From Anastrepha obliqua (lineage: Eukaryota; Arthropoda; Insecta; Diptera; Tephritidae), in contig NW_026562179.1 in the NCBI RefSeq assembly GCF_027943255.1, positions 2,482,501 to 2,546,500 of the forward strand: a stretch of 64,000 nucleotides of DNA, in the 5' to 3' direction. Positions within the stretch are counted from its first letter, which is position 1. Every line of letters begins with the position of its first letter. A program made the translations under genes and the position numbers. Under the pieces are notes generated by a model. The model was not told the DNA's origin, made no database searches, and saw only the letters and a list, made by a program, of their open reading frames with translations. Positions 41,567 through 51,488 of the stretch are shown here, in pieces.

Positions 41567-42465
41567 CGCGACAGCGGGGAAGTTCTTAACAGAGCTGATT
41601 ACAGTGAATTTTGTACAAGTACATTGGCTCTGCTCAGTTTTTGGTTTCTTTATGAAATCAAATTGACGAATGCCGACGTCCTTTTGCAAGGCATTTCCTT
41701 GTGTATTTTTATGTTCCCTTGATAAACGAAAATTTATTCAATCTATATTTTCAAACAAATACAACCAAATAATAAAGATTATAATCGAACATTTAAAATC
41801 AAAGTAACTTTATGTTACTTTTTCGAGTCGAAATTAATTTTAGACAAGAATTCAAAGAGCATATTGGTATATTGATGAATATATATGTATATCAATATAT
41901 GTATATACATATACATATATTTTGTTAGTTATATTTTTGCAAAAGTTCAATTGCATCTTCAATTCTTATAGTGTTACAAATGTATGTATGTGCACACGTA
42001 CTGCAGCAACAATGACCTATCTCACGACGCATTGCCTTATCATATTTATGTATATTTGAATATGCATTTTTTGTTCAATTTTTTTTCAATTTACATATGT
42101 ATATTACAGGGAATAATACATATATGTATGCATTTTATGGATAGTATAAAACTTTGAAATTTAAAATAAAACTTCAAAGAAACGTATGTATTTGCATACA
42201 TACATACATATATGGGACAACTAAGTTCTATTGCATCTCTAATAAATATAGTGTTGCACGCATATGTATGCACTGAAGCAACATGACCTACCTCACGAGC
42301 ATCGCCTTATCATATTTCATGCAACAATTAGGGAGTAAATATTCGAATGATCGAATTCCTGCAAATGCTAAAACAATTTCTTCTGCATATGCATGGACGT
42401 ATTTGCATGTGCGTATATGCACACTTGATGCCCTAACCTATGTCGTTCAATTGATCAAATCAATA
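41567..42465. repeat. AT-rich spacer with a degenerate direct repeat
   Basis: No gene is seen. Two related segments, about 41945-42060 and 42217-42330, share tcaattgcatct, aatatagtgtt(a/g)ca, gcaaca(a)tgacct and gccttatcatattt, about 272 bp apart. Microsatellite tracts separate them. Confidence 0.6.
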
Positions 42466-43009
42466 AATCCTTTATAGAAAACGTTTCATTACCAGGCACA
42501 CAGGAAGATGGCAGATGCAAATATAAATATGTGAATTGAATTAAGCAAAACAATGCTTATTAATATACACATATGCATGTACATACAACCGCACACACAG
42601 GGTTCAAAGCTAAAATTCTATGCCTAGCGACTACAAGAACAAAATGCATTCATAGACGCAGGTGTAGCGGCCATCATTCTAGTTGCCATAGCGCTGAACA
42701 GTCGCGGCGGCGCCGAACAGTTTCAACTATTGTACTGTACAACAAAAACTCATCATCAAAAAATTCATTGATAAAAGCAAGTACTTTCATTCATAAAACG
42801 AACCGCCCATATGCCAATTTTCTCGACAATTCGAAAATAGTCAATATTGGAATATTTCGCGTAGAATTATTTGCCAATATTTGATAAATCTTCAATTTTT
42901 GTCAAGTGGAGTGCCCGCGGCATCGTACATATGTATGCAAAAATATATGTATGTAAATATGTCTTTCTAAATCCTCGACAGCCGCAGCTGCTGTGCGTCA
43001 AGTGCGCGC
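42466..43009. repeat. AT-rich unclassified repeat, copy 2 (holds element E)
   Basis: The stretch matches copy 1 (about 360-666 and 3041-3240) but lacks the Harbinger element: at 42841-42860 it reads gtcaatattggaatat. Its left edge (42466-42530) is an inverted match to 50341-50412 on the other side of element E, including CATTACCAGGC and GGAAGATGGCA, so the host repeat has inverted ends. No gene is seen. Confidence 0.65.
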
Positions 43010-43010
43010 A

Positions 43011-43506
43011 AGTTACATATGTAAAACCAAGCATTACATATATAAAACCAAGCATAGAGGATTTCATTACAAGTATAACTAAAGACAAAATGTAATATTA
43101 AACCAACTTCCGTTTTGTTTGCAAAAATTGTTATTAAATTCACAAATCAAAATTATTTTTCGGTCGCAATTCCAGGAATTGCAACCGTTCCAAAATTAAC
43201 TAACTTTACTGTCCACTACAATAAATATTGTAGTATCAGCATTTCCGTTCCCACACTAAAATGTAATATTAATAAGTATTTTTTCATAAGCCAATGTAAT
43301 TTAGCAAGTAAGAAAAACAGAATACATATATCGAGTAAGCAAATATGTAAGCTTTGATTAAAGTTGAAGTAAAAGCATAAAGTCAGTCAGATTCCTCCCT
43401 TCCATTGGAGTAGATTGTTGTACTAAAATAAATAAATAAATTTTAATAATAATAAAAAACAGTTTTTAGTTTTTTTTATCGCAATATAACGGCAAAACAC
43501 TTAAAT
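43011..43506 (+). repeat. 5' LTR of element E
   Basis: It is about 496 bp. The first 85 bases encode the last residues of env in the 3' copy. AATAAA occurs near 43428, and an initiator-like AGTCAGTCAG is at about 43381. The 3' edge shares a T with the primer site. Confidence 0.9.
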
Positions 43507-43523
43507 GGCGCAGTCGGTAGGAT
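43506..43523 (+). promoter_or_regulatory. Primer-binding site of element E (serine tRNA type)
   Basis: TGGCGCAGTCGGTAGGAT is identical to the primer site known for the 17.6/297/ZAM group, which pairs with a serine tRNA 3' end. Confidence 0.9.
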
Positions 43524-43867
43524 CCTTTTAAACAGTAAAAAAGAATCCAGTGAAACGAATTACGGGAAATAAAAATAATAAAAATAATTTTTATAAACAC
43601 CCAACCTAATCCTGCGAATCCGTAGCCAACTCAGGAGTTGACCGGACCCTCCAGGGTATAACTAAACATACGATAACTAAAACCAAAAAATAGTGCAGTG
43701 AACATCTTTGCAAATTATACACCACTAAAATAAATAGTGCAGTGACAATTTAGGCAATTTGAACACCACTAAACCAAAAAATAGTGCAGTGACAATTTAG
43801 GCAATTTGAACACCACTAAACCAAAAAATAGTGCAGTGAACATCTTTGCAAATTATACACCACTAAA

Positions 43868-43901
<34 letters not shown>

Positions 43902-44047
43902 GTGCAGTGAAAATTTAGGCAATTTGAACACCACTAAACCAAAAAATAGTGCAGTGAACATATTTTGCAAATTAGACACCACTATAAATTTTTTTTTCTC
44001 TAAAACTGTATACTAAAAGACAACAAACATTCGACAAACGGAGAAGG
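43524..44047 (+). other. Leader of element E with tandem repeats
   Basis: At least five head-to-tail copies of a unit of about 50-60 bp, built on ATAGTGCAGTGA and ACACCACTAAA, lie at about 43680-43990. A run of 30 A residues sits inside at 43870-43899. The gag ATG follows at 44048. Confidence 0.8.
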
Positions 44048-45241
44048 ATGGAGGAGCAGACTCATATTACCTCCGTCAGCGTGGCCGAAGAACTGGCCAG
44101 GAAAGATCAGCAGTTGGAAAGCTTACGACAAGATTACCTAGATTTGCAACAGCAGACACACCAACTACAGCAACAACACCAAATACAGGATAACGGCAAA
44201 AGAGAAAACATCTTTAAAATGATAAACCACATGCCAACATTTACCGGGACAGGAGAAGTCACGGTCAACAGCTTCTTCAGTAGCATAGAATACCTGTTAT
44301 CAACCATACAAGAGGAAAGTCTAAAAAAGGAAGCAGTCCGAACAATATTCTACAAAGTCATACAAGGACAGGCCAAGGACGTCATCATAAATATACCGAC
44401 ACCAGACAACTGGCAGCTGATTAAAAAACTGCTAAAACTTAGATACAGGCCAGATACGGAGCCACATCAAATATACAAAAAAATTAACAACTTATGTGTA
44501 AGAACGGTAAGTGAACTTGCTATAGAAATTCAGAATATTAAATATAAAGCGGACGAATTAGTAATTTACCATAGGGACGATCATGGCATAGATTTGAGTA
44601 ACATAGATAGTATATTAATAAATACAATTAAAGAAATGTCGCAAGGCACCTTGCTCGATAAAATATACGATATGAGGGATTTAGGCAACATATTGGACAT
44701 AATGACCAGACGTAGATACGAAGACAGTTGCATTCGACCAGAGTATAGAAAATTTAAGGTGAATAAATACAATAATGCAAATATGAATTATAATAGAAAT
44801 CAGAATGAAATTCAAAGCTATAACCGCCCTAATAATTATAATAACAATTTTAATAAATATAAAAACAGGTATGATAATAATTATATGAATAGAAATTTTA
44901 ATTCTGGACACTTTAAAGTCCCAAAAAATACTTCAGGAAATTTCCAAAGGTCTCCACAGGTAGGAAATCCCAGGGCAAATTCCGGCCATTATCGCTGGAA
45001 TCAAACCGGGCAAAACCGGAGCGAGCCGATGGAAATAGATAATATCGAGGTAAATCATTTTCAAAGAATTCCACAGATGGGAAACCCCAGGCCAAATGTC
45101 AGCCAAAATCGCTTGACTCAACCTGGGCAATATCTAAGGGAAACAATGGAACATAATGAAAAAGATAACAATGTTAGAGAAAACCAAAATCACGAAAATA
45201 TTTTTTTTCGGAAACAACCTCAGACTACTTACCCATCATAG
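44048..45241 (+). CDS. gag of element E
   Basis: This is the capsid protein, 397 residues from the ATG at 44048. The N-terminus holds a Gln-rich coiled coil (DLQQQTHQLQQQHQIQ, residues about 28-55). The capsid core follows, with FTGTGEVTVNSFFSSIEYLL and VIQGQAKDVIINI. The C-terminal third is rich in Asn, Arg and Tyr and has no CCHC zinc knuckle, as in other members of this group. The stop at 45239-45241 lies beyond an 8-T run (45201-45208) where the minus-one frame is already open; a minus-one shift there would continue into pol. Confidence 0.92.
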   Translation: MEEQTHITSVSVAEELARKDQQLESLRQDYLDLQQQTHQLQQQHQIQDNGKRENIFKMINHMPTFTGTGEVTVNSFFSSIEYLLSTIQEESLKKEAVRTIFYKVIQGQAKDVIINIPTPDNWQLIKKLLKLRYRPDTEPHQIYKKINNLCVRTVSELAIEIQNIKYKADELVIYHRDDHGIDLSNIDSILINTIKEMSQGTLLDKIYDMRDLGNILDIMTRRRYEDSCIRPEYRKFKVNKYNNANMNYNRNQNEIQSYNRPNNYNNNFNKYKNRYDNNYMNRNFNSGHFKVPKNTSGNFQRSPQVGNPRANSGHYRWNQTGQNRSEPMEIDNIEVNHFQRIPQMGNPRPNVSQNRLTQPGQYLRETMEHNEKDNNVRENQNHENIFFRKQPQTTYPS

Positions 45242-48200
45242 AACTTACTATAAACAATAAAAAATATACTGCCTTAATAGACACAGGAGCAAGTGTAAGT
45301 ATAATAAATAAAGATATACAAGATTTTAGAAAAATACCGTTAAGACAACCGATCGAATTTAAAACAATACTAGGAAAAGGTATAATCGAATTCGAGGTCA
45401 TCTCAGATGCACCCGAAGAATTTAATGTGAAAGACGCAAAGATTAAGTGGAAAGTCGCCCAGTTAAGAGGAAGAACATATAGTTTTATAATGGGGAGCGA
45501 TCTATTAAATTGTTTTAACACAATGATAAATTTAGTAGACGGAAATGTTTCTTTCAATAACAAGATGACAAATTTTATAGTAAACCCATACAAAAGTCTC
45601 CAAATATGTACTCTGGAAGGAGTCAATTTGGACTGGAATAGGTTACATCTGGAACATCTGAATACTGAAGAATATAAAGAAGTCATGAAAATTTTAAATA
45701 GATTTAAAAATTTGTTCTTTAAAGAAGGTGACAAACTGACTAGTACAATGAATATAAAACATACGATTAGAACAACGACGGACGAACAGATAAATGCTAA
45801 ATTATACAGGTATCCACCACAACATGAAGCTGAAGTAAGACGACAAATCAAGGAAATGGAAGAGCAGGGTATAATCAGAAAAAGTTGCTCTCGTTTTGCG
45901 AGTCCATTAATAGTTGTACCAAAGAAGTTAGATAATTCAGGAGAAAAAAAGTACAGGATAGTAGTGGATTATAGGAAATTAAATGAAATAACAATAGATG
46001 ATAAATTTCCACTACCAAACATCGACTCAATTTTGGACAAGCTACGAAGAGCACAATACTTCACAACCCTAGATCTAGCTAAGGGATATCATCAAATTTT
46101 AATAGAAGAAAAAGACAGGGAAAAGACGGCTTTTGTTACACCCCACGGACTATATGAATTTATACGAATGCCGTTTGGACTGAAAAATGCCCCAGCGACA
46201 TTCCAACGACTTATGAACGAAACATTACGCGAATTCATTAACAGAACATGCGTTGTTTATCTGGACGACATCCTAATATTTAGTACATCTCTAAAAGAAC
46301 ATGTAAAAGCAATAGCAGATATTTTCAAAGTATTAGAGGACGCAAATTTAAAAATACAAATAGACAAGTGTAATTTTATGAAGAAGGAAACCGAATTTCT
46401 AGGTCATATTTTGACAAGTGAAGGACTAAAACCCAATCCAAATAAAATAAAAGTAATTCAAGAATTAGATATACCAAGAACAGAAAAACAGATCAAAAGC
46501 TTTCTGGGTCTTACAGGATACTATAGGAAGTTTGTAAAAGACTACGCCAAAGTGGCCCAACCGATGACGAAATATTTAAAAAAAGGCGTAAAAGTGAATA
46601 CAAAAGACCCTACCTATGTCGAAGCGTTTGAAAAGTTAAAACAACTGATTAGTTCTCATCCAATATTAAGGTATCCCAATTTTGATAGACAGTTCACATT
46701 AACTACGGATGCATCCAATTATGCAATTGGTGCTGTCCTTTCACAGGAAGGACACCCGATTTGCTTCGCATCCAGAACATTAAACAATCACGAAAGAAAT
46801 TATTCAGCAACATACAAAGAATTTTTAGCAATTTTGTGGAGTGTAAATTACCTGAGACCATATTTGCATGGTAAGAAATTTAAAATTCTTACTGATCATC
46901 AACCCATTAAGTTTTTATGTACAAAATACAAAGGAAAGGATATATCGCCAAGACACCAACGATGGATACTCAAACTAGGAGAGTACGATTTCGAAGTAGA
47001 CTATATAAAAGGTAGAGAGAACAAAGTAGCGGATTTTCTCAGTAGAATAGAAAAAAGTGAAGATAATATTTTAAAATATGAAGATGATGACAGTTCCAAT
47101 AGCATAAACCTAATTTCGCTCGATGGGGAGGAAGACAACGTAAGCATGGCAACAGTACATTCAGCAGAGGAGAATTTGGGTGATCATTTTTTTATAAAAG
47201 AAGAAATCGTGAATAAATATAAAACTCAAATAATCTTAACGAATAATAAAACAGAAGAATATAAAGAAATACATGGGAAGAGAATAATTTTTATTGCAGA
47301 GAGTGATTTTGAACAAATGGGAGAAATTTTCAGAAAATATATTCTAAAAGGAAAAATTGGAATATTTTCGGAACTAACTGACCACAGCTATAACATAGTA
47401 CAAGAAAAACTGATTAGTATGTATTCGAATGACAAACAAATTAAATTCACTAAGTGTACAAAAAGAGCACAAGACATTGAAACAGAGGTTGAAGCCATAA
47501 AACAAATCTCTTTTTACCATGTTAGAGAAAGTTTACATTCCGGTATTTTAGAAACATACAATCAAATAAAAAATAAAATCTATTACCCTAAGTTAATGGA
47601 ATTGGTTCACTTGGTTATAAATCAATGTGAAATTTGCCAAGAGGTCAAATATGATAGGAAGCCTATAAAAACGAAATTGAATTTCTCAGAAACGCCAGTA
47701 AAGAAAAATGAAATTATTCACATAGATACGTATATTATGAAGGGAAACCACTTTTTAACAGTTATAGATAAATTCTCAAAATTCGGAGCAGCGTACCTCT
47801 TGAATGATAGCAATCATATTACCATTGTTGAACAGTTAGAAGAACATTTTGCTAAATTAGGGAAACCAAGGAAAATAATTGCAGATAACGAATTTAAGGC
47901 CGCGAGAATAAGAGAATTTTTGGACACTGAAAATGTAGAGCTTCATCTTACAAAACCTAATAGCCATACTGGCAATGCCGATATTGAAAGGTTTCACAAC
48001 ACGATCGCGGAAAAGTTTAGAATTTTATATAAATTAGAAAAAGGGTTATCAATTAAACACTTAATACAGAAAGCCATACGAAATTACAATGATAGATTCC
48101 ATTCAACAATAAAATGTACACCAAACGAAGTACATGACAATAAAATAGATGCGGAAATAATAAAAAACAATTTAGAAGCAAGGAAGCATAAAATTATAAG

Positions 48201-48405
48201 CAATCTAAATAAAACCAGGGAAGACTATAAAGAAGAAAGAATAGAAGGATTCATAAAGAACTATAAAGCGGTTAGGCATAAAGAACAACCAAAGTATAGG
48301 AAGGAAAAATTAGAAAACATTCATCCTAACAATATTAAACGACCTTTAAAATTTAAAGACATGGATCATGATGATAGCAATAATACTAACAATACGACAA
48401 TGTAA
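45190..48405 (+). CDS. pol of element E (protease, RT, RNase H, integrase)
   Basis: It is open in the minus-one frame relative to gag, from the overlap at about 45190 to 48405; the first in-frame GTG-like start at 45427 is not needed. Protease has ALIDTGASVSII at about 45270. RT shows DYRKLNEIT, LDLAKGYHQI and the catalytic YLDD at 46258-46269. RNase H shows TTDASNYAIGAVLSQ and TDHQPI. Integrase has a zinc domain (HVRESLHSG...CEICQEVKYDR), HIDTYI, IIADNEFKA and ADIERFHNTI with the D, D and E residues. No stop or frameshift is seen. Its end overlaps env by 38 bases. Confidence 0.93.
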   Translation, partial: SRKYFFSETTSDYLPIIELTINNKKYTALIDTGASVSIINKDIQDFRKIPLRQPIEFKTILGKGIIEFEVISDAPEEFNVKDAKIKWKVAQLRGRTYSFIMGSDLLNCFNTMINLVDGNVSFNNKMTNFIVNPYKSLQICTLEGVNLDWNRLHLEHLNTEEYKEVMKILNRFKNLFFKEGDKLTSTMNIKHTIRTTTDEQINAKLYRYPPQHEAEVRRQIKEMEEQGIIRKSCSRFASPLIVVPKKLDNSGEKKYRIVVDYRKLNEITIDDKFPLPNIDSILDKLRRAQYFTTLDLAKGYHQILIEEKDREKTAFVTPHGLYEFIRMPFGLKNAPATFQRLMNETLREFINRTCVVYLDDILIFSTSLKEHVKAIADIFKVLEDANLKIQIDKCNFMKKETEFLGHILTSEGLKPNPNKIKVIQELDIPRTEKQIKSFLGLTGYYRKFVKDYAKVAQPMTKYLKKGVKVNTKDPTYVEAFEKLKQLISSHPILRYPNFDRQFTLTTDASNYAIGAVLSQEGHPICFASRTLNNHERNYSATYKEFLAILWSVNYLRPYLHGKKFKILTDHQPIKFLCTKYKGKDISPRHQRWILKLGEYDFEVDYIKGRENKVADFLSRIEKSEDNILKYEDDDSSNSINLISLDGEEDNVSMATVHSAEENLGDHFFIKEEIVNKYKTQIILTNNKTEEYKEIHGKRIIFIAESDFEQMGEIFRKYILKGKIGIFSELTDHSYNIVQEKLISMYSNDKQIKFTKCTKRAQDIETEVEAIKQISFYHVRESLHSGILETYNQIKNKIYYPKLMELVHLVINQCEICQEVKYDRKPIKTKLNFSETPVKKNEIIHIDTYIMKGNHFLTVIDKFSKFGAAYLLNDSNHITIVEQLEEHFAKLGKPRKIIADNEFKAARIREFLDTENVELHLTKPNSHTGNADIERFHNTIAEKFRILYKLEKGLSIKHLIQKAIRNYNDRFHSTIKCTPNEVHDNKIDAEIIKNNLEARKHKIISNLNKTREDYKEERIEGFIKNYKAVRHKEQPKYRKEKLENIHPNNIKRPLKFKDMDHDDSNNTNNTTM

Positions 48406-49852
48406 AGGTATAATGACTTTGACGGAACTAACGGAACAAACAGGATTTATAGATTTACAAATTAGAAACCAAGAAATACCCAAAGATAGTGACATAGTAC
48501 TACACATGATTGACGTTTACAAACTAGAAACTATTATCAACGAAATGACGGACAATATAATATTAATGAAATTAGAAAATAAAGAGACACTACAACGTGA
48601 GTTGTTAGACATAAGGAATAAGTTACTAACGCTCATGCCAGTAAAAACTAGAAATAAACGCGGACTAATTAATGCAATAGGTAGTATGTCAAAATGGTTT
48701 TTTGGTACAATGGACGAAGACGATAGACAAAATATACAAACGCACTTTTTACAGACGAATGACACAATGAACCAACAAATCAAAATAAACAATTATTTCA
48801 GTTCAGCTATAGAGCATCTCAAAGAAATTGTTAAAAGTGATAGAGTAAAAATTGAAAAAGAACTTAATTCTATTAATAAATTTATGTATGACGAATATAA
48901 ACAAAATTTATACTTAGACCAGTATACAAAGATTCAGTTATTAAAAAGTAAAATTGAGCAAATACAAGAAAATGTTGTATCAGCCAAATATGGGATATTA
49001 CACCCAAATATTTTAACTAGTGAAGAAATAGTAAAATATAATATTGATTATAATAAGCTTAAGTATCTACAATTAGGCACAGCCATTTTAAATAACACCT
49101 ATCTAATATTCGGCATTAAAATACCTAAAAACTTTGAATATGTAAAAATAAGAAAGGTTATTCCAATACCTAATAAAGAAAATAATGAAATAGAAGCAAA
49201 AATAGAAGAAATATTCATTTATGCAAATAAAACTTTATTATTTGAAGAAAATAAATCTTTAAAAAGATTGAAACCAAGTAAACACTGTATTTTAAAACAA
49301 AACTGTCACCTCACCAGAAATAAGGATCTTGAAATTCTAGCCATAGACGTAAAAACGATTATTGTTAAAAATGCTGTAAATTTACAAATGAATCAAACAT
49401 GTAATAAAGAGAAACCAATTATGAACGGAAACTATATCATAAGATATAATAATTGTTCAATTAAAATTAGTGACTACTATTTTTCAAATTATATCGAAAA
49501 CATAGAAGAAAATATTGAAAGTGTAAAATATGAAGACATTCGGAACTTTACAAAAAAAATTACATTCGATGAAATATTGGAGGAAAATAGATCAAATATA
49601 GAAAACATTTTTAAATTGAAAATTCATAGTAAAATCTCACATATCTGCAATGTACTAAGCATTATCATAATTCTAATAATTGTCATTGTTGTCATCAATA
49701 AACACAAACGTATAACTATTAAATTAAATAAAAGAATTCAGGAGAATTCTAATTTAAGGGAGGGAGAAGTTACATATGTAAAACCAAGCATTACATATAT
49801 GAAACCAAGCATAGAGGATTTCATTACAAGTATAACTAAAGACAAAATGTAA
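48368..49852 (+). CDS. env of element E (fusion-type envelope protein)
   Basis: An intact frame of 494 codons from the ATG at 48368. The N-terminus is hydrophobic (MMIAIILTI) as in a signal peptide. A furin-type site RNKR lies at residues 95-98, followed by the fusion-peptide segment GLINAIGSMSKWFFG, so the protein is of the class I fusion type related to baculovirus F, as in other errantiviruses. Cys pairs follow in the second half (HCILKQNCHL, TCNKE, NNCSI). A transmembrane helix lies at about residues 425-445 (IIIILIIVIVVI). The last 28 codons lie within the 3' LTR. Errantivirus env is usually made from a spliced mRNA; no splice site was assigned here. Whether it is functional is unknown. 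Confidence 0.9.
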   Translation: MMIAIILTIRQCKGIMTLTELTEQTGFIDLQIRNQEIPKDSDIVLHMIDVYKLETIINEMTDNIILMKLENKETLQRELLDIRNKLLTLMPVKTRNKRGLINAIGSMSKWFFGTMDEDDRQNIQTHFLQTNDTMNQQIKINNYFSSAIEHLKEIVKSDRVKIEKELNSINKFMYDEYKQNLYLDQYTKIQLLKSKIEQIQENVVSAKYGILHPNILTSEEIVKYNIDYNKLKYLQLGTAILNNTYLIFGIKIPKNFEYVKIRKVIPIPNKENNEIEAKIEEIFIYANKTLLFEENKSLKRLKPSKHCILKQNCHLTRNKDLEILAIDVKTIIVKNAVNLQMNQTCNKEKPIMNGNYIIRYNNCSIKISDYYFSNYIENIEENIESVKYEDIRNFTKKITFDEILEENRSNIENIFKLKIHSKISHICNVLSIIIILIIVIVVINKHKRITIKLNKRIQENSNLREGEVTYVKPSITYMKPSIEDFITSITKDKM

Positions 49853-50256
49853 TATTAAACCAACTTCCGTTTTGTTTGCAAAAATTGTTATTAAATTCAC
49901 AAATCAAAATTATTTTTCGGTCGCAATTCCAGGAATTGCAACCGTTCCAAAATTAACTAACTTTACTGTCCACTACAATAAATATTGTCAAATCAGCATT
50001 TCCGTTCCCACACTAAAATGTAATATTAATAAGTATTTTTTCATAAGCCAATGTAATTTAGCAAGTAAGAAAAACAGAATATATCGAGTAAGCAAATATG
50101 TAAGCTTTGATTAAACTTGAAGTAAAAGCATAAAGTCAGTCTGATTCCTCCCTTCCATTGGAGTAGATTGTTGTATTGAATTAAATAAATAAATTTTAAT
50201 AATCAAAAACAGTTTTTAGTTTTTTTTATCGCAACCTAACGGCAAAACACGTAAAT
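49768..50256 (+). repeat. 3' LTR of element E
   Basis: It is about 489 bp and starts directly after a purine tract AAGGGAGGGAGA. It holds the env stop codon at 49850-49852. It differs from the 5' LTR by a few substitutions (for example near 49988) and short indels. Confidence 0.9.
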
Positions 50257-50827
50257 TGCGCGCTGGATTTCTTGAGAAGTTTTTCCTCTGGCTGGTGAGC
50301 ATACATACACACAGCATATACATATGCGCAAATATACATAAATTCACAAATTTACATTTGCATATGCCATCTTCCTGTGCGCCTGGTAATGAAGCGTTTT
50401 CTATAGAGGATTTTGATTCAGTTGAAGGGGTCAACAAATTTTACAGACACCACCAGACAGACAGACATAACATATGTATATAATTTTGGATGATTTGGAG
50501 AAATTCAAATATATAGGTCATATTAAAAAGCTACCTAACATTCTTTGCTTCTAATCACCAACAAATTCTTATCGACTGCTGCTAAATTTACATAAGTCAG
50601 CCCCTTACTGTTAATTTTTGTTGAAAAATGTGTCTGTGCTGAAATTGTCTTCGCGAGACGAGTACCCCTTGAAAATGAATACTTTCCTGTCATTGAGACT
50701 TCTCTATACATTAACGTTCTCTGTGATTTGTATACATGTTTACAGATTTGTTCTTTTTGGTTTTTTTAAGAAGATTGCGCGTAATTGTATGTATGCATGT
50801 TTATATACATATATTAGCATAGGACAT
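50257..50827. repeat. Repeat flank between element E and Tc1
   Basis: No supported gene. 50341-50412 is an inverted match to 42466-42530. 50694-50731 matches the hairpin arm at 41421-41460. 50762-50826 (attgcgcg...ttagcataggacata) matches 53868-53925 in the P-like region, so the Tc1 element lies within P-related sequence that is locally duplicated. A frame with MPSSCAPGNEAFSIEDFD is short and has no family resemblance. Confidence 0.55.
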
Positions 50828-51488
50828 ACAGTTAGTAACAGAGGTAAGTATACACCGGATACGTTTTCAATTTTCCCCCAATCGATTCCTTCAAACAACC
50901 TAAGTTATAACAAGATTGTGTTTTATTTACATGAATGAAATACAAAAATCATATTTAATCCAAATAATGACAAAATTTTAAAAAGCAACCAAATTATAGC
51001 TTTTTATATTGTATTAAACTTTATAAAAATTCATGTCTCAAAAGTAAGTATACAGGTATCATATTATTAATTTGTGAAATCAAAAACATAATTAAAATCA
51101 AATCCTAGTATTTGGTAGAATAACCATTAGACTTTACAATCGCTTTAAGTCGTGATGGCATTGATTTCTCCACGCTTTCAGTTACAGCTGGTGGTATTTT
51201 ATTCCATTCCTCTAGAAGGACGTTTTTCAGTTGTTCCTTACTTCTAATGGGATGTTAACGTATTTGCCGCTTTAAATGTTCCCATAAATGTTCGATTGGG
51301 TTGATATCCGGGGACTGTGGGGGTGTTTTCAGCTGTTTTCGCACGTTGTATAACAGCCACTCTCGTACAATGTTGGATGTGTGCTTGGGGTCATTATCCT
51401 GCTGGAAGATAAAGGTTGCTCCAAGGTCCAATTTCGTGGCGCTTTCTTTTAAAATATTTTTCAAAATATTTAAGTAACCATATATATA

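Larger units (their letters stand above)
43011..50256 (+). mobile_element. Errantivirus-type LTR retrotransposon E (17.6/297-like)
   Basis: LTRs lie at 43011-43506 and 49768-50256, starting AGTTACATATG; the 5' and 3' copies differ by small indels and a few substitutions. The primer site matches the serine-tRNA site used by 17.6, 297 and relatives. The three genes gag, pol and env are open over their whole length, overlapping in the usual errantivirus way. GCGC occurs at both outer borders (43006-43009, 50258-50261) and could be the target duplication, but the exact LTR edges are uncertain by one or two bases. It is the best preserved element in the window and may be recently active. Confidence 0.93.

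Noticed and set aside
43006..50261. GCGC as a proven target duplication of element E
   Set aside because: The LTR edges are ambiguous by one or two bases and the local sequence is a GC alternation, so the match may be chance.
50344..50483. Frame with MPSSCAPGNEAFSIEDFD as a possible host exon
   Set aside because: It lies in a repeat that has an inverted counterpart at 42466-42530 and has no recognisable family.
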